From positions 62,001 to 126,000 of the forward strand of contig NZ_BOSE01000011.1 of NCBI RefSeq assembly GCF_018403185.1: 64,000 nucleotides of DNA, in the 5' to 3' direction. A program made the translations under genes and the position numbers. Position 1 is the first letter of the stretch; every line of letters starts with the position of its first letter. Positions 8,784-17,133 of this stretch are shown one piece after another. Under the pieces are notes generated by a model. That model was not told the origin of the DNA. It worked only from the letters and a program-made list of their open reading frames with translations, and did no database searches. This stretch comes from Paenibacillus montaniterrae (GTDB lineage Bacteria; Bacillota; Bacilli; Paenibacillales; Paenibacillaceae).

Positions 8784-10426
8784 GCAAACGTTCAATTAAA
8801 CGCTCCTCATCCAGGAGGCAGGCTGCTCGCACGCCGCAGCCGCCTCAAACGGATGCAGTGCTTTTCTCGCAGCAGCCTGCGGGTGAGCAGCAGTCTCCGG
8901 GCGAGCAGCAGCAAGTGGAACAGCCGAAAGCCAACAAGCATGAAGCGATGACTTTCTCGCAGCAGCCCGTAGACGAGCAACAAGGGAAGCTGTCCAATAG
9001 CGATAACAGCCAAGAAACGGCTGATCGGCTAGAAATGGCGGATCAGCCTGCTTCGACTCTACATAGTGCACGTACAGCGCCGGTAGGCAAGGTTGTTGAG
9101 CTGGAGCCAAGCTATCGCACGAGATATGTTGCGTGGGCTGGCATCGTCGTGCTGTGGCTTGCCTCGCTGGCAGCCGTTGTGCTACGCGGAGATGCGCCTG
9201 AATGGCTGCTGCTGACGACGCTGACGCTTGTCTTCATTAGCAGCGGGCTGTTTCCGCTGCTTGCTGCGTATCGTCTGCGATACGAGCGGAGTTTATCGGC
9301 TGCAACGATTGAGCAGGGAGAGCTGTATATTGCGATTAAGCTACAGCGCAGCCTGCCGCTGCCGAGCGTTTGGTACTCCATTTATGATCAATTGCATAAT
9401 ACAAGCACGATGCGCGGGCAACGGATTACGCTGAAGGCGGGCTTTATGCCTCTATTTCATAAATCGATGTCGCTAACCTATCGCATTCAAAATATCGAGC
9501 GCGGCAGCTATGAAGCCAAGCCTGCCATGATTCGTGTCGGCGATTGGCTTGGGCTTACATGTATAACGGTGCAGCGAGAGCTGGCAGCGTCGTTTATCGT
9601 GCTTCCGCAATTTCAAGAGCCTGAGGAAGACAGCTATGTTGCGCGCAATACGAGCAGCATTTGGATGAAGCATATGACGAATGCCGGCAAGCAAGACCAG
9701 ACCTTGCAGCATAGAAGCAAACTGCGGCAAAAGCGCGATGCGGAATTTGGCAGCAGCAGCCTGCAGGAGGAAGGGAATGGCCTCGCTACAAGGCCCTACG
9801 CAGCAGGAGACAGCTATCGTCGAATCGATAGTCGCGCAGCAGCCAGAGGGATGGGATTGCATACGAGATTGGCGCAGCAGGATGATACGGCACCAAAGCT
9901 GTGCATGCTGCTGGACCAGTATGATTTGCCTTATCAGGATGCGCAGCAGGATCAGCTGTTTGATTCCATGGTTAACTGGTGTCTGGCAGATACAATCAAG
10001 GCGGGGGAAGAGCAAAATGTTTCGGTATTAAGCGATAACTGGAGCTTTGAATACGGCGGGCAGCGGCATGCAGCAGAGCTGAAATATTTGCTTGCGCTGA
10101 CACGCCCTGATGTGACTACTCATTTGAAGGAAAGAGTGCAGTTTTTGGCGCCGCTGCTGCCGGACGGCGGTCATGTCGTTGTTTATTCAGGTGCCTGGAA
10201 GGATAGCGAAGGCTGGCTTGCGCTAGCTGAGGCGGCGTGGCTGAAGGGAAGCAGCCTGGAGCTGCAATTCGTTACGACTAATCGGGTTATGACCTACGCT
10301 ATGCGCGAGCAGCAGAAGGTGCTGGAAGCCGCGGGCATTCAGCTAGTATGGCGATACAGCTATGTTAAGCCCGCCTCTATCATCGAAGTAGAGAAAGGGA
10401 GTGAGCGCTATGCATCAGGCACATGA
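8780..10426 (+). CDS. DUF58-domain membrane protein
   Basis: 548 residues. Residues 1-100 are low-complexity and rich in Gln, Ser and Glu (repeated FSQQP and GEQQ units) and likely cytoplasmic. Two membrane helices follow at about 112-135 and 143-165, then a beta-rich stretch. The DUF58 core holds RPYAAGDSYRRIDSRAAAR, which corresponds to the family signature R-x-Y-x-x-G-D-x-x-R-x-I; the usual Trp after Ile is Asp here. A vWA-like C-terminal half follows. The Gln-rich N-terminal extension is longer than in most DUF58 proteins. Role unknown; it works with MoxR ATPases. It overlaps both neighbours (4 and 17 bases). Confidence 0.88.
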   Translation: MSKRSIKRSSSRRQAARTPQPPQTDAVLFSQQPAGEQQSPGEQQQVEQPKANKHEAMTFSQQPVDEQQGKLSNSDNSQETADRLEMADQPASTLHSARTAPVGKVVELEPSYRTRYVAWAGIVVLWLASLAAVVLRGDAPEWLLLTTLTLVFISSGLFPLLAAYRLRYERSLSAATIEQGELYIAIKLQRSLPLPSVWYSIYDQLHNTSTMRGQRITLKAGFMPLFHKSMSLTYRIQNIERGSYEAKPAMIRVGDWLGLTCITVQRELAASFIVLPQFQEPEEDSYVARNTSSIWMKHMTNAGKQDQTLQHRSKLRQKRDAEFGSSSLQEEGNGLATRPYAAGDSYRRIDSRAAARGMGLHTRLAQQDDTAPKLCMLLDQYDLPYQDAQQDQLFDSMVNWCLADTIKAGEEQNVSVLSDNWSFEYGGQRHAAELKYLLALTRPDVTTHLKERVQFLAPLLPDGGHVVVYSGAWKDSEGWLALAEAAWLKGSSLELQFVTTNRVMTYAMREQQKVLEAAGIQLVWRYSYVKPASIIEVEKGSERYASGT

Positions 10427-13022
10427 TGAACAGGAGCCTGCTTTTGTTTACCGACTCATGACAACGCTGCTGCTGCTCGGTCTGCTGGTGGAATGGCTAA
10501 TTCCTTGGGTGCATGCGGGAGAATGGAGCCAGCTGCTGCAGCCGAAGCCGTTAATATGGATGACTGTAGTGATGCTCGCACTTGGCTTGACAAGGCCGCG
10601 TCTGCTCTGGTTTATCGCTGCCGGCGTTATCGTTGGGCTGGTGGCGATGTTTCTCGTATATCGCGGAGAAGGTCAAACGATCGGTCAGTATTTGCTCGAG
10701 CTCGTCCCTTCATTGGGCCGCAACTTCAACGATATGCTGAAATTCGGCATTTGGTACATGTCCGATGAATTCCGTACGCTGCTGTTGTTTACGGGCTGGC
10801 TGCTGCTTGCTCCCGCTTTGCAGTCGATGGTGTGGTACTATCAGCTATCCTTGTCGCTGGTGGCGGCTACCATCATGTATCTTATCGTTTTGCATTTATC
10901 GCTTGGCTTTAACGTCTGGCTGGGCCTGCTGCGCGTCATTGGCGAAGGCTTGCTGCTTATTGCGGTTGCCACGCTGCTTAAGCTGCAGCGTTACCAGTTT
11001 GCCTTAGGCGGGGCCGGACGCTATCGCTATCAAATTGCCAGTGTTTTGGTGCTGTCTGTCGCAATTGTTGCTGGCGGCATGCTGGCCAGTGACAGCAAGG
11101 AAAAGCGAAGCGAGCCGATTGCCTGGACGGAGCTGTTTTCTGATTCGGTTACAGAAGAACTTGTTGCCTGGAGTCAGCAGGCAAGCGGCATTCCGCTAAA
11201 AAATGTAACCAGCAGCAACTACAGCGGCTCATCGGTCGCAGTATCCGGCTATGACAGTGATGACAGCGAGCTTGGACAAACGCTTCGGCCGTCCAATGAA
11301 GTCGTATTTTACGGCTGGTCGCCGCAGCCAGGCTATTGGCGCGCCGAGACGAAAGCGACTTATACGGGCAAAGGCTGGGGTGATCAGGGCGGAGCAGTCA
11401 CGCTGCATAAAATCGCAGACGGAGCAGAGTCCGCAGCAGCAGAGCTGGGCAGTAAGGGCAAGCGGGAGCAAATCGAGCAAAAGGTTGCCTTCATCGAGCC
11501 GATTGCCGGCATGCCGCTGCTTCAGTCAGGCACGAAGGGTGTTGTACTGGAGCTGCAAGCAAGCAATCCAGAGCGCGAGCTAAGCAGCTACATTACTGAG
11601 CCCGCTACAGGAGCGCTGTACCCGCCTGTAACAGATGCCGCGATTAAAAGCTATACAGTATTGACCGAGCTGCCTGTGAGTGATCCAGCGGTCTTGAATG
11701 AGCTCGCGGAGCGGGATGAGGAGCTGGCCCAGCGTGCCTGGGAAAGTGATATGCTGCAGCCTTATTTGCAGCTGCCTGAGCAGCTGCCTGAACGGGTAGC
11801 TGCGCTCGCTGCAGAGGTGTCCGGCGGCGGCTGGACGAGCCGTTACGATCAAGTTAAAGCGATTGAGCAATATTTGAAGGAAAACTATACATACAGCCTG
11901 AAAAGCAAAATGCCGGGTGAAAATGAAGACTTTGTCGATCATTTTTTGTTTGAGCAGCAGAAGGGCTACTGTGTACATTTTGCAACAGCGATGGTCGTCA
12001 TGCTTCGTTCGCAAGAAATTCCGGCTCGCTGGGTGAAAGGGTACCAGACCGGCGAAGCAGTCGGAGAGCAAACCAATGCAGCCGGGATTGTTGAGACGCA
12101 GTATAAGGTAAGGGAGCAGGACGCCCACGCCTGGGTTGAGGTTTATTTCCCGGAAGCAGGCTGGGTTCCGTTCGATCCGACTCCTGCGGCAGCTGAGCAG
12201 CAGACTTCTGCTTGGCTAGGTGATCTGGATCAGCTGGGCGGAGACATTTGGGGTGAATTAAAGCGTTGGAGCGCGTTATTGTCTACAAAGCAGTGGCAGT
12301 GGTTAGCTGTAGCAGCAGCTGCAGCCGTCGGCGCTCTGCTGGCAGTTGCTACGGGCTGGTCGGCGCTTAGACGCCGCATGTACCTGAGCAGGTACGCCCG
12401 TGCGTATAAGCAGCTTAAACAGGATGAGCAGCTGCTGCAGCTATCCTGCAGCTTTCCGTCGCGCAACAAAAAGCGTTTAGCTGTGCAAAGGCTGGCAAGA
12501 GACAGGCAGCCTCATCTCCAGCAGCGTTTGCAGCATGCTATGGAAGGTCTTGTCGATCAGAAGCTAAGCTCGCTTGAGCGAAAGGCCGCTGTAAAGCAAA
12601 AGGTGAAGCAGCCGAATAAGCAAACTACGGCGATGAAACAAACAGCGAAGCAGGCGATGAAGCAAACAGCGAAGCAGACGGTGAAGCAAACGATGGAGCA
12701 ACCAGTGAAGCGAACGGGGCTGACATGGCGGCAGCGGATTGAAGCAGTCTCTGCATGCAGCACAGATCAAGTGCAACGCGAGCAGCTTGCCGCACTGCTT
12801 TCATCACTTGAGCAAATGCAGTACAGCATGAGCATGACGGCGCCTGCTCCAGATGAGCTAAGGCAGCAGCTGCTAGCCTTGCGGCCCGGCCGCTTGCTCG
12901 GCATGCGATTGCCGCTGCGGCTGCGGAGCAGTAAAGCACGAACGCTTGCCAGCCAAAGCTCGGCATCTGTGTCTCTAGCCGGCAGCGAGCAGGAGACAGG
13001 TTTTGTGACTGAGCGAAAGTAA
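10410..13022 (+). CDS. Membrane-bound transglutaminase-like protein (TgpA type)
   Basis: 870 residues. The N-terminal third has about six membrane helices and a further helix lies at about residues 630-650. Between them lies an extracytoplasmic transglutaminase-like domain with the Cys (KGYCVHFATAM), His (DAHAWVEVYF) and Asp (PFDPTP) triad regions in order. A cytoplasmic C-terminal tail carries a Lys/Gln/Thr repeat region (KQTAKQ and variants, encoded at about 12600-12710). The MoxR-DUF58-transglutaminase trio is a common bacterial arrangement. The ATG at 10410 is preferred because GAAAGGGAG lies 7 bases upstream; a GTG at 10401 is the alternative. In known relatives the activity is transglutaminase or protease-like; the substrate is unknown. 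Confidence 0.88.
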   Translation: MHQAHDEQEPAFVYRLMTTLLLLGLLVEWLIPWVHAGEWSQLLQPKPLIWMTVVMLALGLTRPRLLWFIAAGVIVGLVAMFLVYRGEGQTIGQYLLELVPSLGRNFNDMLKFGIWYMSDEFRTLLLFTGWLLLAPALQSMVWYYQLSLSLVAATIMYLIVLHLSLGFNVWLGLLRVIGEGLLLIAVATLLKLQRYQFALGGAGRYRYQIASVLVLSVAIVAGGMLASDSKEKRSEPIAWTELFSDSVTEELVAWSQQASGIPLKNVTSSNYSGSSVAVSGYDSDDSELGQTLRPSNEVVFYGWSPQPGYWRAETKATYTGKGWGDQGGAVTLHKIADGAESAAAELGSKGKREQIEQKVAFIEPIAGMPLLQSGTKGVVLELQASNPERELSSYITEPATGALYPPVTDAAIKSYTVLTELPVSDPAVLNELAERDEELAQRAWESDMLQPYLQLPEQLPERVAALAAEVSGGGWTSRYDQVKAIEQYLKENYTYSLKSKMPGENEDFVDHFLFEQQKGYCVHFATAMVVMLRSQEIPARWVKGYQTGEAVGEQTNAAGIVETQYKVREQDAHAWVEVYFPEAGWVPFDPTPAAAEQQTSAWLGDLDQLGGDIWGELKRWSALLSTKQWQWLAVAAAAAVGALLAVATGWSALRRRMYLSRYARAYKQLKQDEQLLQLSCSFPSRNKKRLAVQRLARDRQPHLQQRLQHAMEGLVDQKLSSLERKAAVKQKVKQPNKQTTAMKQTAKQAMKQTAKQTVKQTMEQPVKRTGLTWRQRIEAVSACSTDQVQREQLAALLSSLEQMQYSMSMTAPAPDELRQQLLALRPGRLLGMRLPLRLRSSKARTLASQSSASVSLAGSEQETGFVTERK

Positions 13023-13068
13023 GGACATTTGCCTGGTTTCGGCAAATAATGGAACTAAATGATGCTGG

Positions 13069-13114
13069 ACGTCGTGTTATTTGCGATTATTCGTCAAATA
13101 GCGCGACGTTTTTG
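13069..13114 (+). terminator. Terminator after the MoxR-DUF58-transglutaminase operon
   Basis: A stem formed by ACGTCG...TTATTTGCG and CGtCAAATA...CGACGT (arms about 13069-13085 and 13092-13109) is followed by a T-run at 13109-13113. A smaller hairpin (ATTTGCC/GGCAAAT at 13027-13047) precedes it right after the stop codon. Together they close the operon and insulate guaA. Confidence 0.75.
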
Positions 13115-13134
13115 CGTAGAAGTTTGCAACCACC

Positions 13135-13164
13135 TTGACTACGCCGAAGCGGTATAGATATAAT
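13135..13164 (+). promoter_or_regulatory. SigA-type promoter of guaA
   Basis: TTGACT at 13135-13140 and TATAAT at 13159-13164 are separated by 18 bp, close to the housekeeping consensus. The ATG of guaA is 29 bp downstream of the -10 box. That leaves no room for a purine riboswitch, so guaA appears to be expressed without leader control. Confidence 0.85.
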
Positions 13165-13192
13165 TATCACATTAATTATGGGAGGCTCGGTC

Positions 13193-14731
13193 ATGACGAA
13201 GCAAAACGAAATTATCGTTGTTCTCGATTTTGGAGGACAATACAACCAATTGATTGCAAGACGTATTCGTGATTTAGGGGTATATAGTGAGCTATTGCCT
13301 TACAACACCTCTGTTGAACGCATTCGCGAATTAAATCCGAAGGGCATCGTATTTTCGGGCGGTCCTGCAAGCGTATATGAAGAAAATTCTCCGCTTGTTG
13401 ATCCAGCGGTATACGATTTGAATATTCCAATTTTAGGGATTTGCTACGGCATGCAAATGATGTCGCATCAGCTTAACGGCAAGGTTGAACGTGCTGGCAA
13501 GCGCGAGTACGGCAAAGCGGATGTTACCTTTATAGAAGGCAGCTTGATTGCAACTGGCCTGGAAAGCTCGCAAACGGTTTGGATGAGCCATAGCGACCTT
13601 GTTATTGAGCCGCCCACAGGCTTTAAAGTTGATGCAAGCACGGAGCATGCGCCAATTGCAGCGATGAGCGATGATGCACGCCGCTTTTATGCCGTGCAAT
13701 TCCATCCTGAGGTTCGCCACTCTGTAAAAGGCAACGAAATGATTTACAACTTCCTGTACAATATTTGCAAATGCGAAGGCAATTGGACGATGGAAAGCTT
13801 TATCGAGGACACAATCGCCGACATTCGCAAGCAAGTAGGCAACGAAAAGGTGCTTTGCGCGCTTTCTGGCGGCGTAGATTCCTCTGTCGTTGCAATTTTG
13901 CTGCATAAAGCAATTGGCGATCAATTGACCTGTATGTTTATCGATCACGGCTTGCTGCGCAAGGGTGAAGCGGAAAGCGTAATGGAAACCTTCGTTGGCA
14001 AATTCGATATGAAGGTTGTGAAAATCGACGCACAGGAGCGTTTCTTGAGCAAGCTGAAAGGTGTCGACGACCCTGAGCAGAAGCGCAAAATTATCGGCAA
14101 CGAATTTATCTACGTATTTGACGAGGAATCCTCGAAATTCGATGATTTCAAATTCCTTGCGCAAGGCACGCTATATACCGATATCGTCGAAAGCGGTACG
14201 GCAACTGCGCAAACAATCAAGTCGCATCATAACGTAGGCGGTTTGCCTGAAGATATGAAATTCGAGCTGGTTGAGCCGCTTAAAGCACTATTCAAGGATG
14301 AAGTGCGCAAAGTAGGCGAAGAATGCGGCCTGCCAAGCGAAATCGTATGGCGTCAGCCATTCCCGGGACCTGGTCTGGCCATTCGCGTGCTGGGCGAGGT
14401 AACAGAGGACAAGCTGAAGATCGTTCGCGACTCCGACTACATTCTGCGTGAGGAAATTGCCAAGGCTGGCCTTGACCGTGAAATTTGGCAATATTTCACC
14501 GCACTGCCGAATATGAAATCCGTCGGCGTAATGGGCGATGCGCGTACGTACTCCTACACTGTAGGCATCCGTGCTGTAACCTCGATCGACGGCATGACTG
14601 CCGACTGGGCGCGTATTCCGTGGGACGTGCTGGAGAAAATTTCTGTGCGTATCGTTAACGAGGTAGACAACGTCAACCGCGTTGTGTATGACATTACGTC
14701 CAAGCCGCCTGCGACAATTGAGTGGGAATAA
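13193..14731 (+). CDS. guaA: GMP synthase (glutamine-hydrolysing)
   Basis: 512 residues, the usual length for Bacillus-type GuaA. It converts XMP, ATP and glutamine to GMP in the last step of guanine nucleotide synthesis. The class I amidotransferase domain (1-195) has the nucleophile Cys84 in GICYGMQ and the His-Glu pair in QFHPEV. The ATP pyrophosphatase domain has the P-loop LSGGVDSSV. The C-terminal dimerisation domain ends with the family tail KPPATIEWE. The ATG at 13193 has GGGAGG 7 bases before it; an in-frame ATG at 13178 lies upstream of that site and is rejected. Monocistronic between two terminators. Confidence 0.98.
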   Translation: MTKQNEIIVVLDFGGQYNQLIARRIRDLGVYSELLPYNTSVERIRELNPKGIVFSGGPASVYEENSPLVDPAVYDLNIPILGICYGMQMMSHQLNGKVERAGKREYGKADVTFIEGSLIATGLESSQTVWMSHSDLVIEPPTGFKVDASTEHAPIAAMSDDARRFYAVQFHPEVRHSVKGNEMIYNFLYNICKCEGNWTMESFIEDTIADIRKQVGNEKVLCALSGGVDSSVVAILLHKAIGDQLTCMFIDHGLLRKGEAESVMETFVGKFDMKVVKIDAQERFLSKLKGVDDPEQKRKIIGNEFIYVFDEESSKFDDFKFLAQGTLYTDIVESGTATAQTIKSHHNVGGLPEDMKFELVEPLKALFKDEVRKVGEECGLPSEIVWRQPFPGPGLAIRVLGEVTEDKLKIVRDSDYILREEIAKAGLDREIWQYFTALPNMKSVGVMGDARTYSYTVGIRAVTSIDGMTADWARIPWDVLEKISVRIVNEVDNVNRVVYDITSKPPATIEWE

Positions 14732-14738
14732 ATTGGAG

Positions 14739-14784
14739 AAGAGTTAGAAACCCTTGATATATGAGGGCTTCTAACTCTTTTTTG
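14739..14784 (+). terminator. Rho-independent terminator of guaA
   Basis: AAGAGTTAGAA at 14739-14749 pairs with TTCTAACTCTT at 14769-14779. An inner stem ACCCT/AGGG-like extension is present and a run of six T follows. It starts 8 bp after the guaA stop codon. Confidence 0.93.
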
Positions 14785-14980
14785 TTTATTGCACATTTTG
14801 AATACTTGTTTCGTAAATAGCTTGAGCATACTGATTTTTAGAAGATGCTTTTTTAATATGACGATATCATTACTCTAAAATTATCCCTAAGTTGTGTAAA
14901 TACTTCTTAGGGATTTTTTCTAGAAGAAAAACTGTTACCTAAAAGTATGTTGCTATATGATAGCTTTAAAAATAAATTGC

Positions 14981-15012
14981 TTTACAATAACGTATACGTC
15001 ATTGTTTATAAT
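14981..15012 (+). promoter_or_regulatory. MerR-type promoter with long spacer and central operator palindrome
   Basis: TTTACA (14981-14986) and TATAAT (15007-15012) are separated by 20 bp rather than 17. The perfect palindrome ACGTATACGT (14990-14999) lies in the spacer. An over-long spacer holding the operator is the hallmark of promoters that MerR proteins activate by untwisting DNA. It lies just upstream of the MerR-family gene, so autoregulation is likely. Confidence 0.75.
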
Positions 15013-15035
15013 AATTTTAAGGGAAGGAACAACAA

Positions 15036-15824
15036 ATGAAGATATTGATTGGAGAATTAGCGAAAAAAACAAATATCAGTAAAAGAACACTTTACCACTA
15101 TGAACAGATTGGCTTGTTAAAACCTACAGAAACGAGAGAAAATCGTTATCGTTACTATGACGAGAATGCCTTATTTCGCCTTCAAAAAATTTTATTGCTA
15201 AAATCAATTGGCTATACATTAGAACAAATAAAACAACTATTATCACAAAATCAAAATGATATTGAAGAAAATAAAAACTGGATAACTTCATTAAATGAAC
15301 AAATAGAGCTGATCGAGAAGGAAAAGGAAGAATTGAACCGCAAACAATATTACCTTAGGTCAACCGTTCATGCCATTCAGCTCAAAGGAAGAATTGAGGC
15401 AAAAGAAATTTTTCAAGTTATTCAAGCATTAGAAAATCGTTCTCTTGTAGAAGGAGTAATCCCCGCCCATTTCGGTGATGATTTATCATTAAATTCTAAG
15501 GAAAAAGAGATACTTAACCATTTACCCGTTTTTGGAAGTGATGATAAGCGGCTTGAGGATATTATTGCTATTTATCAACAAATACGAGGAATTATGCATC
15601 AATCCCCTTATTCTTTAGAAGCACAAGAGATTGCAGGTAAATTATATCAAAAATCACTTGAACTATTTGATAATGATGAAGATTTATTAGATAAATATTG
15701 GGAAATGATTCGAGTACAGGAAGATGGTGAACCAGTTATTGTGGGAATGGATTCAGATTTTATAGATTATGTTGATAAAATGATGGACTATTTTTTAAAG
15801 CAAAGGAGTGAAGAAGAAAGATGA
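15036..15824 (+). CDS. MerR-family transcriptional regulator
   Basis: 262 residues. A MerR winged-helix domain (about 1-72; GELAKKTNISKRTLYHYEQIGLL) is followed by a long dimerisation helix (about 80-120) and a C-terminal domain of about 140 residues, as in TipAL/BmrR-like regulators that bind ligands. No metal-binding cysteines are present in the C-terminal part, so an organic effector is more likely than a metal. The gene is markedly AT-rich compared with guaA. Its stop overlaps the next ATG by four bases, placing it in an operon with the lipoprotein and the GAP-family gene. Confidence 0.9.
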   Translation: MKILIGELAKKTNISKRTLYHYEQIGLLKPTETRENRYRYYDENALFRLQKILLLKSIGYTLEQIKQLLSQNQNDIEENKNWITSLNEQIELIEKEKEELNRKQYYLRSTVHAIQLKGRIEAKEIFQVIQALENRSLVEGVIPAHFGDDLSLNSKEKEILNHLPVFGSDDKRLEDIIAIYQQIRGIMHQSPYSLEAQEIAGKLYQKSLELFDNDEDLLDKYWEMIRVQEDGEPVIVGMDSDFIDYVDKMMDYFLKQRSEEER

Positions 15825-16300
15825 AGTTCAGTCGGCTAAGTTTTTTTATGCTTTTCTTTGCTGTGATGTTAATTATGCTATCGGGCTGCGGAGTAATAAA
15901 GAGCACGTATGAAGGTGTGTCTGAAGGACTGTTTAGAAATGAAAAGACAGGCGAGAATGCAGAAGAACAATCCGAAGAAGAAACCAATGAAATTACTGTA
16001 GAGATTATTATTGAAAGTGATGGTGATTCAGTAAATAACCTTGAAGTAGAAATAAATAGTCGTAAGAATCCACAAAGTGTTTATTTTGATTCTATTGAAG
16101 TTCCTTACAGAGAAGAATTCACTGTTTCTTCAGATATGATGTTTCCTCTTACTTCTACCCGAGCACGGGCAAGCGTGGGTGATGGCAGTCAGGTAAGCTG
16201 CACCATCCTATATAACGGAGAAGAAGTAGCCACGCATCAATCAAAAGGAGATGCAGGAAGAGCTTACTGTGAAAAACTTACGGGACCAAGGGGACTATAG
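15821..16300 (+). CDS. Small lipoprotein of unknown function
   Basis: 159 residues with a lipoprotein signal peptide ending in the lipobox LSGC at about residues 21-24. An acidic low-complexity linker follows (NEKTGENAEEQSEEETNE), then a beta-rich C-terminal domain of about 100 residues with two cysteines (VSCTIL, RAYCEK) that could form a disulphide. A similar layout is seen in MmpS-like proteins, small partners of membrane exporters, which would fit the neighbouring membrane gene; this is inference. Co-transcribed with the MerR gene. Confidence 0.75.
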   Translation: MKFSRLSFFMLFFAVMLIMLSGCGVIKSTYEGVSEGLFRNEKTGENAEEQSEEETNEITVEIIIESDGDSVNNLEVEINSRKNPQSVYFDSIEVPYREEFTVSSDMMFPLTSTRARASVGDGSQVSCTILYNGEEVATHQSKGDAGRAYCEKLTGPRGL

Positions 16301-16342
16301 GAGCTTTATTTTTCATTTATAAAAGAGAGGAGTCAACTATTA

Positions 16343-17079
16343 GTGACATTCTTAACATTTACTTCTAGCCTTGTCGTGCTCGCTTTAATTGATTCTATGA
16401 GTTTCGGTACACTACTGATACCCGTTTGGTTATTAATGACTTCTCGTCGCGTTCGAGTAGATAGATTTTTAATCTACTTATTAACCGTAGTAGGACTTTA
16501 CTTTCTATTTGGTTTGATAATCATGTTTAGTGCTGATCTATTTCTGAACAGATATGGCTCATTACTTGAATCAAAACAGATGTTAATTGGACAATTTATT
16601 TAGGGATTCTCTTACTGATTATTAGCCAGTTAATGGATTCAAAAAAAGCCCGTCTTCGAGCTTCTGAGCGTGCAGCACAAGGTGGTGGTCGAATTTTAAA
16701 TTGGCGACAACGCATTATGGGAGGCAAAGATTCCAATAAAAGTGCTCTAATCACGTTGGTTGGACTTGCATTGACTGCTGTGGTGTTAGAAATCGCAACA
16801 ATGCTCCCCTATTTAGCAGCAATTGGCCTAATTACAGTTGAAAGTCCTTCATGGTCAATTTCTAGTTTTATGCTCTTAGGTTACTGTATTATAATGATAC
16901 TTCCTGCACTTTTACTATTGGTAGGTCGGCTTGTTGCTCATAAAACACTAGAACCAATACTCATTAGGCTGGATAAATGGTTAACTAAAAATGCACAGAG
17001 TATGACAGCTTGGATTATTGGTATCGTTGGATTTTTATTAGCTGCTAATGCTATTTATGCTCTAGATTGGTTTAACTAA
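16343..17079 (+). pseudogene. GAP-family (Sap/sulfolipid-addressing-like) membrane protein split by a frameshift
   Basis: Two frames join into one protein of about 240 residues. The first part (GTG at 16343 to a TAG at 16601-16603) starts with ALIDSMSFGTLLIPVWLLM, typical of the N-terminus of GAP-family proteins. The second continues in the -1 frame from about 16590 (YLGILLLIISQLMDSKKARLR) to 17079. The reading frame upstream of the internal ATG at 16633 encodes the missing hydrophobic residues, so a single-base loss near 16590-16600 is the simplest explanation. It may be a true pseudogene or a sequence error; no classic slippery heptamer is visible. An in-family protein has six membrane helices and sits next to lipid or small-molecule export functions. 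Confidence 0.75.
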
Positions 17080-17133
17080 TTTAATAAGATAAAAGGTAAA
17101 GGAGATCCAACGAATATAAAGTTAATGTCCTTG

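Noticed and set aside
9473..12128. Long minus-strand frames opposite the DUF58 and transglutaminase genes (9473-10015, 11580-12128)
   Set aside because: They arise from high-GC codon use on the plus strand; sequence is Cys/Arg/Leu-rich without domain, start site or operon context.
13065..13192. Purine riboswitch before guaA
   Set aside because: The promoter lies only about 30 bp before the start codon; the upstream hairpin is the terminator of the previous operon.
13433..14164. A 243-codon antisense frame in guaA
   Set aside because: It is a shadow of the strongly conserved guaA frame, without a ribosome-binding site or recognisable domain.
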